In this document: piece after piece, positions 35,936 through 45,556 of the stretch
Position numbering within the stretch: the stretch's first letter is position 1
Layout: every line of letters starts with the position of its first letter
NCBI GenBank assembly: GCA_965279735.1
Contig: OZ257260.1
Span: forward strand, 2,728,001 to 2,792,000
Direction: 5' to 3'
Source: CAIUGU01 sp965279735
GTDB lineage: Bacteria; Pseudomonadota; Gammaproteobacteria; Steroidobacterales; Steroidobacteraceae
DNA: 64,000 nucleotides
Notes under the pieces: generated by a model
The model's input: only the letters and a program-made list of their open reading frames with translations
What the model was told of the DNA's origin: nothing
The model's database searches: none
Position numbers and translations under genes: made by a program

Positions 35936-38479
35936 TCAGAACGTCCGGCGGACGCGGAGTCCGTAAGTCATCGGATTGCCGTACACAACGCTGTCGTTGG
36001 TCAGACCACCACCCGTGCCGATGGCGGCAATGTACGTCTCGTCCGTCACGTTGTTGACGAAACCCTGCACTGTCCAGTCTCCCTGGGCATACGTGAGCGA
36101 GACGTTCGTCAGTTCACGTTCCGGGATCTCCCAGAAAGCCTCACGGCGGATCACGTTCACGTCCTGTGCATCCGTATGCGAGAAGCTGACGCGTGGGGTC
36201 CACGTGCCGTTCCCGGCCGGAATCTCGTAGTCGAGCGTGATGCCATACGAGATCTCGGGCGAATAGATGTTGGTCAGACCCGAAGCATTGACGTAATAAG
36301 GCGTGTAATCCGCGCAGGTCGAGGTGAGTGTTCCGGCGCCGTTGAATGTAGGCGTGACGCCCGCTGCGCACTGGAACGCATCCGCACCCGCACCGTTGGT
36401 CTTCACTCTGGCGTCAGGCACGAGGGAACGGTCGATTGCACTGATGTCGCCCAGCTCGGAATCCACCCAGCCGACGTTGGCCTGTACGCCCAAACCGCCG
36501 AACCTGCCGTTGAACTCGGCCTCCAGGCCCTGAATCGTCGCTTCGCCGATATTCAGCACAGCGTTGCCGGCATTGTTGGTCGTCGCCAGGAACGCCTGCT
36601 GCTGGATGTCCTGGTAGTCGTTGTAGAAGCCACCGAGGCTCAACGTGGCGCGACCATCCAGGAACGTGCCCTTCCAGCCGAGCTCGTAGTCGTCGACCGT
36701 CTCCGCCACGAAGGGTTGCGCAGTCTGGGAGCCGCCTGACTTGTAACCCCGTGCGTAGAACAGGTAGATGAAGTTGTTGTCACCTGGCGTCCAGTTGAGA
36801 CCCACCTTCCAGGTGGGGTTTTCATCTTCCCACGCCGGCGGCCGGGTACCGACGTCGAAGCACGTAGAGGTGTTGAAATTTACAATCGCCGCGTACCGCG
36901 GAACCGACCGGATGTCTGCAGGACAATTGCCGGCAACCGCGGCAACTCCATTCAAGGTAGAGCCACCCGGAGCATTGCCGTTCACCTGGAAGCGCCGCGT
37001 ACCTGATCCGTTGTACCGGCCCGTGCTGAAGTTCCGGTCCACGTTGTAGCGGAGACCGACGGTGAGTTCGAGATCTTCGACGAACTTCCAGTTGGCCTGC
37101 GCGAAGACACCTCCCGTGCGTACAGTCGTGAGGCTGTTGGTGACAGTGATATTGGGAAGCGTTGCAGAGGGCGTAACTCCTGCCACCGGTGGGCCAATCT
37201 GCTGGAAGAAGTCTCCGGGACAGACGACAGTCTGCACGCCGGTCGCAGAATCGATGCCGCAGGTGTAACCCTCGGTGACCACGTTCACAGGTGTCCGGCG
37301 ATAGAACCATGAAGTGCCGACCACCCAGTTGAACGGACCATCCGCCGAGATCAGGTTGAATTCCTGGCTGTAATAATTGTTGTCCGGACCAACATCGTTG
37401 CGAGCTACGTTCGCATTGGCGAAAGTGGCATCGCCGTCCTCGATGTACGCATTCTCGCTGTGCTGGAAACCGGTGAGCGAGCGGAAAGTCATCTCGTTGT
37501 CGAACTTGTAGTTCACTTCGAGACTGTGCCGCTCGATCGTGCCCAGGAACTGGGTTTCCCGAAGGTTGCTGCTGATGATCCCCGGATCATGGTTCGGATC
37601 GGCGGGTGCATCGTAGTTCCAGTAGCGCGAATGAGCTTGCGTGCCTGCGAGCGCGCCTGCTGGAGCTCCCAGCGTGAACGTGCGCGGGTTCGGCTGGGCC
37701 GGCGAGCCTTCGTTGTCGCTGCGGTTCATCTCCGTACGCCACAGCAGTTCCAGATTGTCGTTCGGCGCCCATAGCAGCGAGACACGGGCATTCAGATCGT
37801 TGACCGACCCCGGTCGCTGGAAGGAATTCGTCGGAGTCGGGCCGGTGATGCTGCCACGGTCCTCGAAATAGCTGTTGCGATGTTCCGTACTGAAAGCCAG
37901 GCGTGCGGCCCAGGTATCGGAAATCGGCAGATTGACGGCGCCCGTGACCCTGGCATCGCTCGACTTGCCGTACGCGCCTTCGACATAGCCACTCGTACCT
38001 GCAGTCAGCGACGGTTTGACGGAGTTCAGCCGGATGGCGCCGCCGGTGGATGATGTGCCGATGAAAGTGCCCTGCGGGCCACGCAGCACTTCAATGGTGC
38101 CGAGATCCAGGAACTGATTGCTCAAGGAGATGGTTTCCGCATTCAGCAGGCCATCCTGGAGAACGGCAACACCGACCTGGATCGACGGCTGAATGGCCGA
38201 GTTGCCAATGCCGCGGATGTTGATCGAGTTGAACCCGCCCGGGTTGTTGATCGTGACGTTCGGCGTCGAAGTCTGCAGGTCGGCGATGTTCTTCGTCTGT
38301 GACTTCGCGATGTCATCCGCACTCAGCACGTTCATCGAGATGGCGGTCGTCTGCTCCGTGGTTGCACGACGTTCCGCGGTAACGATGATTTCCTCGAGCA
38401 CTTGTGCCTGGACTCTTGCATGCGGCAGCAGGGCAGCCGCAATCGCTCCTGCCAGCAGCAGGTTTCTTTGCATCCTCAT
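35936..38479 (-). CDS. TonB-dependent receptor 1
   Basis: An 847-residue outer-membrane receptor. It has a signal peptide (QRNLLLAGAIAAALLPHARVQAQ), a TonB-box region LEEIIVTAERR, the plug domain (NIRGIGNSAIQPSIQ, IEVLRGPQGTFIG, GGAIRLNSVKP), and a long beta-barrel ending LRVRRTF with the C-terminal Phe needed for assembly. The ATG at 38479 is preceded by GGGGG at about 10 nt; the open frame reaches 38590. It and receptor 2 are tandem paralogues with nearly identical plugs. It would import a substrate using proton-motive force through TonB-ExbBD; the ligand is unknown and no iron-siderophore genes are nearby. Confidence 0.9.
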   Translation of the reverse strand: MRMQRNLLLAGAIAAALLPHARVQAQVLEEIIVTAERRATTEQTTAISMNVLSADDIAKSQTKNIADLQTSTPNVTINNPGGFNSINIRGIGNSAIQPSIQVGVAVLQDGLLNAETISLSNQFLDLGTIEVLRGPQGTFIGTSSTGGAIRLNSVKPSLTAGTSGYVEGAYGKSSDARVTGAVNLPISDTWAARLAFSTEHRNSYFEDRGSITGPTPTNSFQRPGSVNDLNARVSLLWAPNDNLELLWRTEMNRSDNEGSPAQPNPRTFTLGAPAGALAGTQAHSRYWNYDAPADPNHDPGIISSNLRETQFLGTIERHSLEVNYKFDNEMTFRSLTGFQHSENAYIEDGDATFANANVARNDVGPDNNYYSQEFNLISADGPFNWVVGTSWFYRRTPVNVVTEGYTCGIDSATGVQTVVCPGDFFQQIGPPVAGVTPSATLPNITVTNSLTTVRTGGVFAQANWKFVEDLELTVGLRYNVDRNFSTGRYNGSGTRRFQVNGNAPGGSTLNGVAAVAGNCPADIRSVPRYAAIVNFNTSTCFDVGTRPPAWEDENPTWKVGLNWTPGDNNFIYLFYARGYKSGGSQTAQPFVAETVDDYELGWKGTFLDGRATLSLGGFYNDYQDIQQQAFLATTNNAGNAVLNIGEATIQGLEAEFNGRFGGLGVQANVGWVDSELGDISAIDRSLVPDARVKTNGAGADAFQCAAGVTPTFNGAGTLTSTCADYTPYYVNASGLTNIYSPEISYGITLDYEIPAGNGTWTPRVSFSHTDAQDVNVIRREAFWEIPERELTNVSLTYAQGDWTVQGFVNNVTDETYIAAIGTGGGLTNDSVVYGNPMTYGLRVRRTF

Positions 38480-38980
38480 TTTCGTGATCCCCCATTCGTT
38501 GTGTGATTGGCGATCGACCCAAGGAGCAGGATTCGCTGGCATGCATGAACAGCCAGCGTTGTGGCCCATCACTCGGCAGTTGCTTTGCAATTCCCCTGAC
38601 TGCTTCTTGTGCTGGCAACGCTACAACACTATTGGCCCGCATTCATGAATAAAATTGTTTTATATCAATATGTTGCGTCACACCCTTATGCTACGCAGCT
38701 TTCTGCCCTGCACTACTCTGCTTCGCAGCACGAACAGTCATGTTCATGAAAAAGGGTCTTCTTTTGCACAGGAATTCTGTGGTTTTTTTTCCAATGCGAA
38801 TGAGCATCGCTAAAAAAGTAGCGCAAAAAAAGCGCTCGCTCTTCACGAAAATATTTTTTAGGGCATGAATGGAATCGTTCGCGGCAGAGATTCATGCATG
38901 GCTTTGGTGTGGAAGCTGCTGCGGCATAGGTGATCGTTTCCTGAGTCGATAACGCACATCGACGCAGAACAAATCTTCCA
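38480..38980. other. Intergenic region between TonB receptors 1 and 2
   Basis: About 500 bp, AT-richer than the surroundings, that should contain the promoter of receptor 1. An 8-bp inverted repeat GCATGAAT/ATTCATGC (38863-38870 and 38890-38897) is the only structure I noted. No gene supported. Confidence 0.5.
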
Positions 38981-39016
38981 CAAAAGAAAAGGGGCTGGCA
39001 GTTTCCTGCCAGCCCC
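38981..39016 (-). terminator. Terminator of TonB receptor 2 (minus strand)
   Basis: GGGGCTGGCAG (38991-39001), loop TTTC, CTGCCAGCCCC (39006-39016): an 11-bp perfect stem followed on the minus strand by TTTTCTTTTG. It shares its core with the terminator of receptor 1, in keeping with duplication. Confidence 0.9.
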
Positions 39017-39062
39017 TGCAACGTCAGATGCTTGTTTTTCTTTTGGTACTTCTTTTCAGATT

Positions 39063-41624
39063 TTAGAAGCTGTAGCGAGCGCGGAGGCCCCATACGAGCG
39101 GATTGCCGTACACCACGCTGTCGTTGGTCAGACCACCACCCGTACCGATAGCGGAAATGTAGGTCTTGTCCGCTGCGTTGTTGACGAACAGCTGTGCCAG
39201 CCAGGCGTCCTGAGCGTAGGTCAGCGACACATTCACCAGGTTGCGCTCCGGGATGACCCAGAAGTCTTCGCGCCGGACGAGGTTGATGTCCTGCTCATCG
39301 ATGTGCGAGTAGCTGACGCGAGGCGTCCAGGTGCCATTGCCCGCGATGATGTCGTAATCAACCGTTACGCCATACTGCAGCTCTGGCGAGTAGATGTTCC
39401 GCTCTCCAGAAGCCGAGATGTAGTACGGCGTGTAGTCGGCGCAACCACCCAGGTTTTGTGCCACCAGATTGACTGCTACACCAGGAGCGCACTGACGAAG
39501 GTCGGTGGTCGTTCCGGGGGCACGTACACTGGCATCGGGCACCAGCGTGCGGTCGATGATGTTGACGCTGCCCAGCTCGGAATCCACGTAGCCGACGTTA
39601 GCCTGAATCCCCAAGCCACCGAACTTGGCATTGAACTCGGCTTCAAGGCCCTTGATGGTGGCCTTGCCGACGTTGGTCACGGCATTGCCGGCGCTGGCGG
39701 TACTGGCGATGAAGGCCTGCTGCTGGATGTCCTGGTAGTCCATGAAGAAGCCGCCGATGCTCAGGTTCGCGCGACCATCGAGCATCGTGCCCTTCCAGCC
39801 CAGCTCGTAGTCATCGACCTGTTCAGGAGAGAACACGCCGGCAGCCTGAGCGCCACCTGACTTGTAGCCTCTCGAGTAGAACGCATAGATCAGGTTGTTA
39901 CCCGGCGTCCAGTTCACGCCTACTTTCCATGTAGGGGTTTCGTCATCGTAGGACGATGGCGCACCCGGGAAGCTGCAGCTGGCGGTATTCCAGTTGATCT
40001 GACTGTAGCGGGAAGCTCCCCTGATGTCGGCAGGGCAGTTGTTGACTACACTTCCAGGAGCAGGATTCGCGTTGATTGCAACGACACCACCCGGCAAGTC
40101 GCGACCGATCGAGTAGTTCTTGTCGATGTTGTAACGAGCACCGAGCGTGACCTGCAGGTCATCGACGAACTCCCAGTTCACCTGACCGAACACTGCGCCA
40201 GAGCGTGCCACGGCATAAGAACCGGCGAGAGTAATGGCGGGCAATTGACTAGGCGCGTTACCCGTGAACGTCAGCGGGCAGGCCGTGAACAAACCCGTGG
40301 CGGGATTGATACCGCAGGTGAAGACCTCGCTGGTGTTGTTGGGAATCGTCGAACGGTAGAACCAGTTCGAACCCACGATCCAGTTGAACGGACCGTCAGC
40401 CGAGATCAGGTTGATTTCCTGGCTGTAGTAGTTGTTGTCCGGGCCGATCTGGTTGCGGTTCACCTGGGCGTTCGCCATCGAGGCATCGCCGTCTTCGATG
40501 TAGATGACTTCGTTGTGGTTGAAGCCGGTGAGCGACCGGAAGGTCATACCGCCGTCAAACTTGTACGTCCACTCGAGGCTGTGACGATCGATGACGCTCG
40601 AAAACTCTGCATCGAGCAGGTTGATGCTGAGAACGTCCGGGTCGTGATTGGGGTCGACCGACCCTGCGTTCGATCCCAGAGTTGTGCCGCTACCCCCGCC
40701 TACGCCAGTCGAAATCTGACTTCCCCCCGCCCCAATTCCAAAAAGATCGGGACCGTCATAATTCCAGTAGCGTGAGTGTGCCTGCGTACCTGCCAAGGCC
40801 CCTGCGCCCGCTCCCAGCGTGAAAGTCCGTGGGTTCGGCTGTGCAGGAGAGCCCTGGATATCGCTGCGATTGAATTCGCTGCGCCAGATGAATTCCCATT
40901 TCTCGTTCGGCGCCCACAGCAACGAAACACGGCCGCCCTGGTCCTGCACACTGCCAGGCCGCTGCATCGGATTTGCAGGATCGCGGCTTACGAGTCCACC
41001 TCTGTTGTAGAAGTAGCTGTTACGCTTTTCCTGGTTGAAGGCGACGCGCGCGGCGAAGGTGTCGGAAATCGGCAGGTTGAGAGCACCGGTCATCTTGACG
41101 TCGCTGCTGGTGCCAACCTGGCCTTCAACAAAACCGCCGACTGCGCCGCCGATTACGGGCTTGACCGAGTTGAGACGGATGGCGCCACCGGTGGAAGAGC
41201 CACCGACGAACGTGCCCTGCGGGCCACGCAGCACTTCGACCGTACCGAGGTCGAGGAACTGGTTGCTCAGGGTGATCGTCTCGGCGTTCAACATGCCGTC
41301 CTGGAACACCGCCACGCCGACGCTGATCGACGGTTGAATGGCCGAGTTGCCGATGCCGCGGATGTTGATGGAGTTGAAGCCGCCCGGATTGTTGATCGTC
41401 ACGTTTGGCGTTGACGTCTGCAGGTCGGCAATGTTCTTGGTCTGGGTGTTCGCGAGATCGTCCGCGCTCAGCACGTTCATGGAGATGGCAGTCGTCTGTT
41501 CGGTGCTCGAACGTCGTTCTGCGGTAACAATGATTTCTTCAAGAGCCTGCGCGTTGGCTCGCGCATGTGGCATCAAGACGGCCGCAACGGCAGCCGCCAG
41601 CAATAGACTGGATTCCCTCTTCAT
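39063..41624 (-). CDS. TonB-dependent receptor 2 (paralogue of receptor 1)
   Basis: An 853-residue receptor with signal peptide (KRESSLLLAAAVAAVLMPHARANAQ), LEEIIVTAERR, plug motifs NIRGIGNSAIQPSIS and VEVLRGPQGTFVG, and a barrel ending RARYSF. Compared with receptor 1 it carries an extra Gly/Ser-rich segment of about 32 residues (DLFGIGAGGSQIST onward to NAGSV) just before DPNHDP, probably in an outer loop. The ATG at 41624 has GGGGGA upstream; the frame is open to 41687. Likely ligand class is shared with receptor 1 but not identifiable. Confidence 0.9.
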   Translation of the reverse strand: MKRESSLLLAAAVAAVLMPHARANAQALEEIIVTAERRSSTEQTTAISMNVLSADDLANTQTKNIADLQTSTPNVTINNPGGFNSINIRGIGNSAIQPSISVGVAVFQDGMLNAETITLSNQFLDLGTVEVLRGPQGTFVGGSSTGGAIRLNSVKPVIGGAVGGFVEGQVGTSSDVKMTGALNLPISDTFAARVAFNQEKRNSYFYNRGGLVSRDPANPMQRPGSVQDQGGRVSLLWAPNEKWEFIWRSEFNRSDIQGSPAQPNPRTFTLGAGAGALAGTQAHSRYWNYDGPDLFGIGAGGSQISTGVGGGSGTTLGSNAGSVDPNHDPDVLSINLLDAEFSSVIDRHSLEWTYKFDGGMTFRSLTGFNHNEVIYIEDGDASMANAQVNRNQIGPDNNYYSQEINLISADGPFNWIVGSNWFYRSTIPNNTSEVFTCGINPATGLFTACPLTFTGNAPSQLPAITLAGSYAVARSGAVFGQVNWEFVDDLQVTLGARYNIDKNYSIGRDLPGGVVAINANPAPGSVVNNCPADIRGASRYSQINWNTASCSFPGAPSSYDDETPTWKVGVNWTPGNNLIYAFYSRGYKSGGAQAAGVFSPEQVDDYELGWKGTMLDGRANLSIGGFFMDYQDIQQQAFIASTASAGNAVTNVGKATIKGLEAEFNAKFGGLGIQANVGYVDSELGSVNIIDRTLVPDASVRAPGTTTDLRQCAPGVAVNLVAQNLGGCADYTPYYISASGERNIYSPELQYGVTVDYDIIAGNGTWTPRVSYSHIDEQDINLVRREDFWVIPERNLVNVSLTYAQDAWLAQLFVNNAADKTYISAIGTGGGLTNDSVVYGNPLVWGLRARYSF

Positions 41625-42013
41625 CTCGATTCCCCCGTAGTTTTTGATAGAAGCGATCGCAAGAAACTGAAACGGAAAATACTTCATGCGTCCGATGAGC
41701 GCGACTCATGATGCGAAAAAAAGACACCTCCTTTGCTCATAGTGCTACCGATACAACGATCCGGCAACGAAATTCCGCCAAAAACTTTCCCTAATGGAAA
41801 TTCGCGATGCACCGTGATGCAGTGCCGCATTGCTATAAAGCGCGTGGTTCCCAGTGATGAGTGCGCGACTTCATACACATATCAGGACACGCTTTGATAG
41901 GGAAAAAGCAGCCTTGGCGGGAATCTTGCGTCGCCTCGCTCAACTCTGGAGTGCTGCTGCGATCGCAGCTGTAGCGGAATAAAAACACTTTCTTCGCGAG
42001 CGTGGGCAGCCCC
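41625..42013. other. Intergenic region between TonB receptors 2 and 3
   Basis: About 390 bp expected to contain the receptor 2 promoter. Small open frames here have no ribosome site or recognisable content. No further structure supported. Confidence 0.45.
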
Positions 42014-42067
42014 AAAGAAAGGGCCCGTGATCCCCGATTGGCCTTTGCCAACCGGGACCACGGGCCC
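42014..42067 (-). terminator. Terminator of TonB receptor 3 (minus strand)
   Basis: A long stem of about 21 bp with one bulge: GGGCCCGTG at 42021 pairs with CACGGGCCC at 42059-42067, continuing inward to TTGGC/GCCAA around loop CTTT. On the minus strand it is followed by TTTCTTT. Confidence 0.85.
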
Positions 42068-42089
42068 GTTTCAACACTTTCCAGCCCGA

Positions 42090-44684
42090 TCAGTTACCGA
42101 AGCGATACAGCAAGCTGATGCCGTAGCGCGTACCACGCTCACGCGTGACGCCGGTTGCGTCATAGATGGTCAGGTCGTTTGACTTCGAGAACGTATCTGG
42201 CTGAGCGCCGTACTTCACACGCTTGTCAGTGAGGTCCTGTCCATACAGTGCTACCTCCCAGTTGCCAGACTCAGGCACCAGCGCAACTCGCAGGTCAACG
42301 CGCTCGAACCCGGGGACGTTCTGTCTTGGATCGACGTTGTCCGTCAGGCTGTAGCCATCGCTGAAGCGGATGTTGCCTCCCACCCTGACCTGGTAGGCGT
42401 TGCTGACCGGAATGCGGTAATCCGGATTCAGGCTGAACGACCACAGCGGGCTGTACGGCAGGCTGACGCCTTCGCGACTCACACGGCACGGAGCAGGAAC
42501 GAGCTTGGCTTCAAGAGCATTGCAAGATGCGTTGGAATATTCGTCGTAAACCGCCTTGGCAGCCACCGCACCGCTGAAGCCCAATGTGAAGTTGTCCGTC
42601 AATGCGGCCCGGCCGTCGAACTCGACACCCTGGGTGTGTGAAGCACCCGCATTGGTCGTGATGAACCGACCCAACGCACTGATGAAGATGTTCAACTGCA
42701 GGTTGTCGTACTCGGTGTAGTACGCAGCAGTATTGAGCTCCAGCCGGTTGTTGAAGAGCCGGCTCTTGATGCCGACCTCATAGCCCTTTGCCTCTTCCGG
42801 CTCGAAGGTGAAGGGGTCAGGCAACGTACCGCCGGTAGGCGGCTGCATCACGAAACCACCCGCCTTGAACGCTTCGGCATACTTTGCATACGCCATCACG
42901 TCGTCAGCGATATCCACTTCAAAGCCCACTTCGGGCAGGAAGCCATCCTTGTCTTTCTGGCCTCGCGCAGGCGTGCCACCCACCCGGCCCTGGGGAATCG
43001 GGATGAACGGGCTGAAGGCATTGGCTCCCGGCGCAAGGAAGGCGACAGTTGCAGGCAATACACCCGTCTTCGACACATCCTGGTAGCGTCCCGCCAGGTT
43101 GATGCGGAATGCATCGGCGACATTCCACGTGCTGGCGAAGAAGGCGCTCTTCCAGGTCGAATCTTCAGTCAGCGTGCCGCCGAAGGCGGTGGCGCGCGTG
43201 CCATTGGGAACGTAGCCACCGTTGGCAACGTAAGGTTCGCCCTGGGTAGGGCTGCCATAGCCAGCGATCGAGACCCATGGCAGGTACACGTTGATGGTGC
43301 TGTGGAGCTTGTGCTTCTGGTAGTACAGCCCGGCCATCCACGTGAACTTCTGGTCAGGCGATGACGTCAGGCGCAGCTCTTCAGCGACCTGCTCGAAGTC
43401 CTCGAGACGGTGGTCAGTGTAGATGGCAAACGAGCTGTCATCCGGGTCCAGCCAGTCTTCCTTGTCGTAATCGACGTAGGAGGTGATGGATCCGAGCGAC
43501 AGGCCGCCGAACCGCCAGTTCATGTTCAGGGCGCCGATATTCGCCTGGAAATCACGATCTTCTTCGTGACCGTATTCATCGACCGTATTGAGACCACGGG
43601 CGATATCCTCAATGCCTCGGGAGGCAACCGTCAGGAGATTGCCCTGGGCATCTGTCGTCACTGCTCCACGCAGATAGCCCCAGTAATTCGCGCTCGCCGG
43701 GTTGGTCGATGTGGGTCTGTTGACGACGGGCACGTTGGTGCCCGGATTCCGTGCGTTGAGCGTATCAACAGCCGCGCGAAGATCCTGCGAACCCCCAGTG
43801 CCTCGCTTGCCGTCTAGCACACTCAGGTTGCTGCCGTTGATCAGGGCATCCACCGCACAGAGCGCAGGCGCTCCCGGCGCCAGGGACGCGAGGCTGCGGC
43901 TATAAGCGGCGCGGGTTTCGCACTGGGTGAATTCACCACCTACACCACGCTGCCAGACATCCTGGTATTCGTATTTGAACGTCGCGTCGAAATTGTCGGT
44001 TGGCGTCCAGGTCGCAGTAATGCGGGCCGACTTGTTCTCCTTCACGCCCTGCGGAATGTTGCCGACGATGGAAGTGTAGCCAGCGTCATCGAGCGTGTAG
44101 TAACGACCCGCAACGCGCAGGCCGAAGGTATCGGTGACAGGGCCACCGAAGGCTGCGTCGACCGAGGTTTCTTCATCCGAACCATAGGAGGCGCTGGCCT
44201 CACCGGCCCAGGTCTTGCCCGGCTTGCGGGTGATGATGTTGATGGCGCCCGCAGTAGCACTCTGGCCAGCGAAAGCCGGTTGCGGACCGCGAACGACTTC
44301 CACGCGCTCGATGTCATAAACAGCGCCTTGACCGAGGTTGTCGCGACCGTAGTAGACGCCGTCTGCAAACGTGGCAACCGCCTGTTCGAAGGCTTCATTG
44401 CCTGTCGACGTGCCGATGCCGCGGATGCGGATGTTCTGCCCCGTAAAGCCGTCACTCATGAACAGGTTCGGCACGAAGCTGGCCATGTCCTCGACGTTGG
44501 AAAAGCCCGCCGCGGCGAATGCTTCACCCGTGATGGCGGTCACCGAGACCGACACATCCTGCAGACTCTGTTCGCGTCGTTGAGCCGTGACGACAATCTC
44601 CTCAAGGCCCTGAGCGCCCGCCTGCGCTGCTGGCAACAGCACCGCTGCGATAGCGGCTGCCAATAGAACATTCGAATTCTTCAT
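42090..44684 (-). CDS. TonB-dependent receptor 3
   Basis: An 864-residue receptor, not closely related to receptors 1 and 2. It has a signal peptide (LLAAAIAAVLLPAAQAGAQ), TonB-box region LEEIVVTAQRREQSLQDV, plug motifs NIRIRGIGTS and VEVVRGPQPAFAG, and SATAGAINIITRKPG. RREQSLQDVSVSVTAI resembles receptors for plant-derived or steroid-like compounds more than siderophore receptors, but this is weak evidence. The protein ends YGISLLYRFGN, so the final aromatic residue is two places from the end. The ATG at 44684 has GGGGAG upstream; the frame is open to 44753. Confidence 0.9.
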   Translation of the reverse strand: MKNSNVLLAAAIAAVLLPAAQAGAQGLEEIVVTAQRREQSLQDVSVSVTAITGEAFAAAGFSNVEDMASFVPNLFMSDGFTGQNIRIRGIGTSTGNEAFEQAVATFADGVYYGRDNLGQGAVYDIERVEVVRGPQPAFAGQSATAGAINIITRKPGKTWAGEASASYGSDEETSVDAAFGGPVTDTFGLRVAGRYYTLDDAGYTSIVGNIPQGVKENKSARITATWTPTDNFDATFKYEYQDVWQRGVGGEFTQCETRAAYSRSLASLAPGAPALCAVDALINGSNLSVLDGKRGTGGSQDLRAAVDTLNARNPGTNVPVVNRPTSTNPASANYWGYLRGAVTTDAQGNLLTVASRGIEDIARGLNTVDEYGHEEDRDFQANIGALNMNWRFGGLSLGSITSYVDYDKEDWLDPDDSSFAIYTDHRLEDFEQVAEELRLTSSPDQKFTWMAGLYYQKHKLHSTINVYLPWVSIAGYGSPTQGEPYVANGGYVPNGTRATAFGGTLTEDSTWKSAFFASTWNVADAFRINLAGRYQDVSKTGVLPATVAFLAPGANAFSPFIPIPQGRVGGTPARGQKDKDGFLPEVGFEVDIADDVMAYAKYAEAFKAGGFVMQPPTGGTLPDPFTFEPEEAKGYEVGIKSRLFNNRLELNTAAYYTEYDNLQLNIFISALGRFITTNAGASHTQGVEFDGRAALTDNFTLGFSGAVAAKAVYDEYSNASCNALEAKLVPAPCRVSREGVSLPYSPLWSFSLNPDYRIPVSNAYQVRVGGNIRFSDGYSLTDNVDPRQNVPGFERVDLRVALVPESGNWEVALYGQDLTDKRVKYGAQPDTFSKSNDLTIYDATGVTRERGTRYGISLLYRFGN

Positions 44685-45556
44685 TGAAACTCCCCTGGAC
44701 ATCGGATTGTTATTGAAGGATGGAACGGCGGTTACCCCGCGCTCCATGTACATCGTTAGCCTTGTATCCCGTCGCCGAGCTTACTCCCGCCACCCGTGAT
44801 TCTGTACATCGATAAATTCTGGAGGATAGCAAGGCCCTTTTCTTGATGCGTCGCGACCATCCCGACAAAAAGAATGCCCTGTGAAATCGCGGGAGATGGA
44901 AGCAACCGATGCGTGCATCGTGCAGCGATCCCTTCTCTGCCGGCCTAATAAAAACCTTCGGGCAGCAATCGTTCCAGCAACTGGCGGAGAAGAAATCCTG
45001 CTTCATGTGGAGGCGTGGATTGAGTGCGCGCCTCTTGTCCGATTCGCAACGTATCGCGGTTGCCCCAGGCCGCGATGAAAGCCTTGCGAAGCGCCCCTGT
45101 CCGGACGCCCTCCCGCACATCATGAGCTTGAAAAAATCAGATACTGGTTTGGCGCCTTTACCGCAAATCCAATCCGGGCATCGATGTGTTCAAAGATGTT
45201 GATATGGTTGCGGTGATTGCACTTGTTGCCTGCCGGAAACCTCCACTGGATTGCATATGCGTAAACCCTTTTTTCTGTTGCCTCTCGCTCCACTGGAAAA
45301 TGCATCGGGTAGATACGCTGCAAAGCCCTTGAACGACGGTCCCCAAAACCTTCAGCACCCCTCTCTCCCGGCGGGATCGGATTTTTTCCCGGCTCGTTCT
45401 GCATGTCTTTAAGCGAATAGAATCGCGTCGTTGTTGAAGCAGCTTGGGTCTCGCCAAAGCAACGCTTCACCGGCAAACATTAGCAATGCACCCTGACGCG
45501 ACGCAGCACCTTGTTCTGGCTATACTGCGCGCCCTTTTCGATGATGACTTTTTCTC
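44685..45556. other. Long intergenic region, TonB receptor 3 to rdgC
   Basis: About 870 bp without a supported gene. Candidate frames on either strand (for example 45120-45476 minus and 44710-45123 minus) have odd composition and no family likeness. A pair of TGTACATCG repeats lies near the receptor end. The stretch must carry divergent promoters for receptor 3 and rdgC. Confidence 0.5.
44747..44814. promoter_or_regulatory. Direct repeat TGTACATCGwTA upstream of receptor 3
   Basis: TGTACATCGTTA at 44747-44758 and TGTACATCGATA at 44803-44814 match 11 of 12 positions; their starts are 56 bp apart. Each contains the palindrome TGTACA. They lie 60-130 bp upstream of the receptor 3 start, a fitting place for regulator binding. 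Confidence 0.35.

Noticed and set aside
41833..42051. 72-codon ORF between TonB receptors 2 and 3
   Set aside because: It runs across the receptor 3 terminator and has no coding features.
45120..45476. 118-codon minus-strand ORF before rdgC
   Set aside because: No ribosome site, no family likeness, and amino-acid composition unlike the neighbours.
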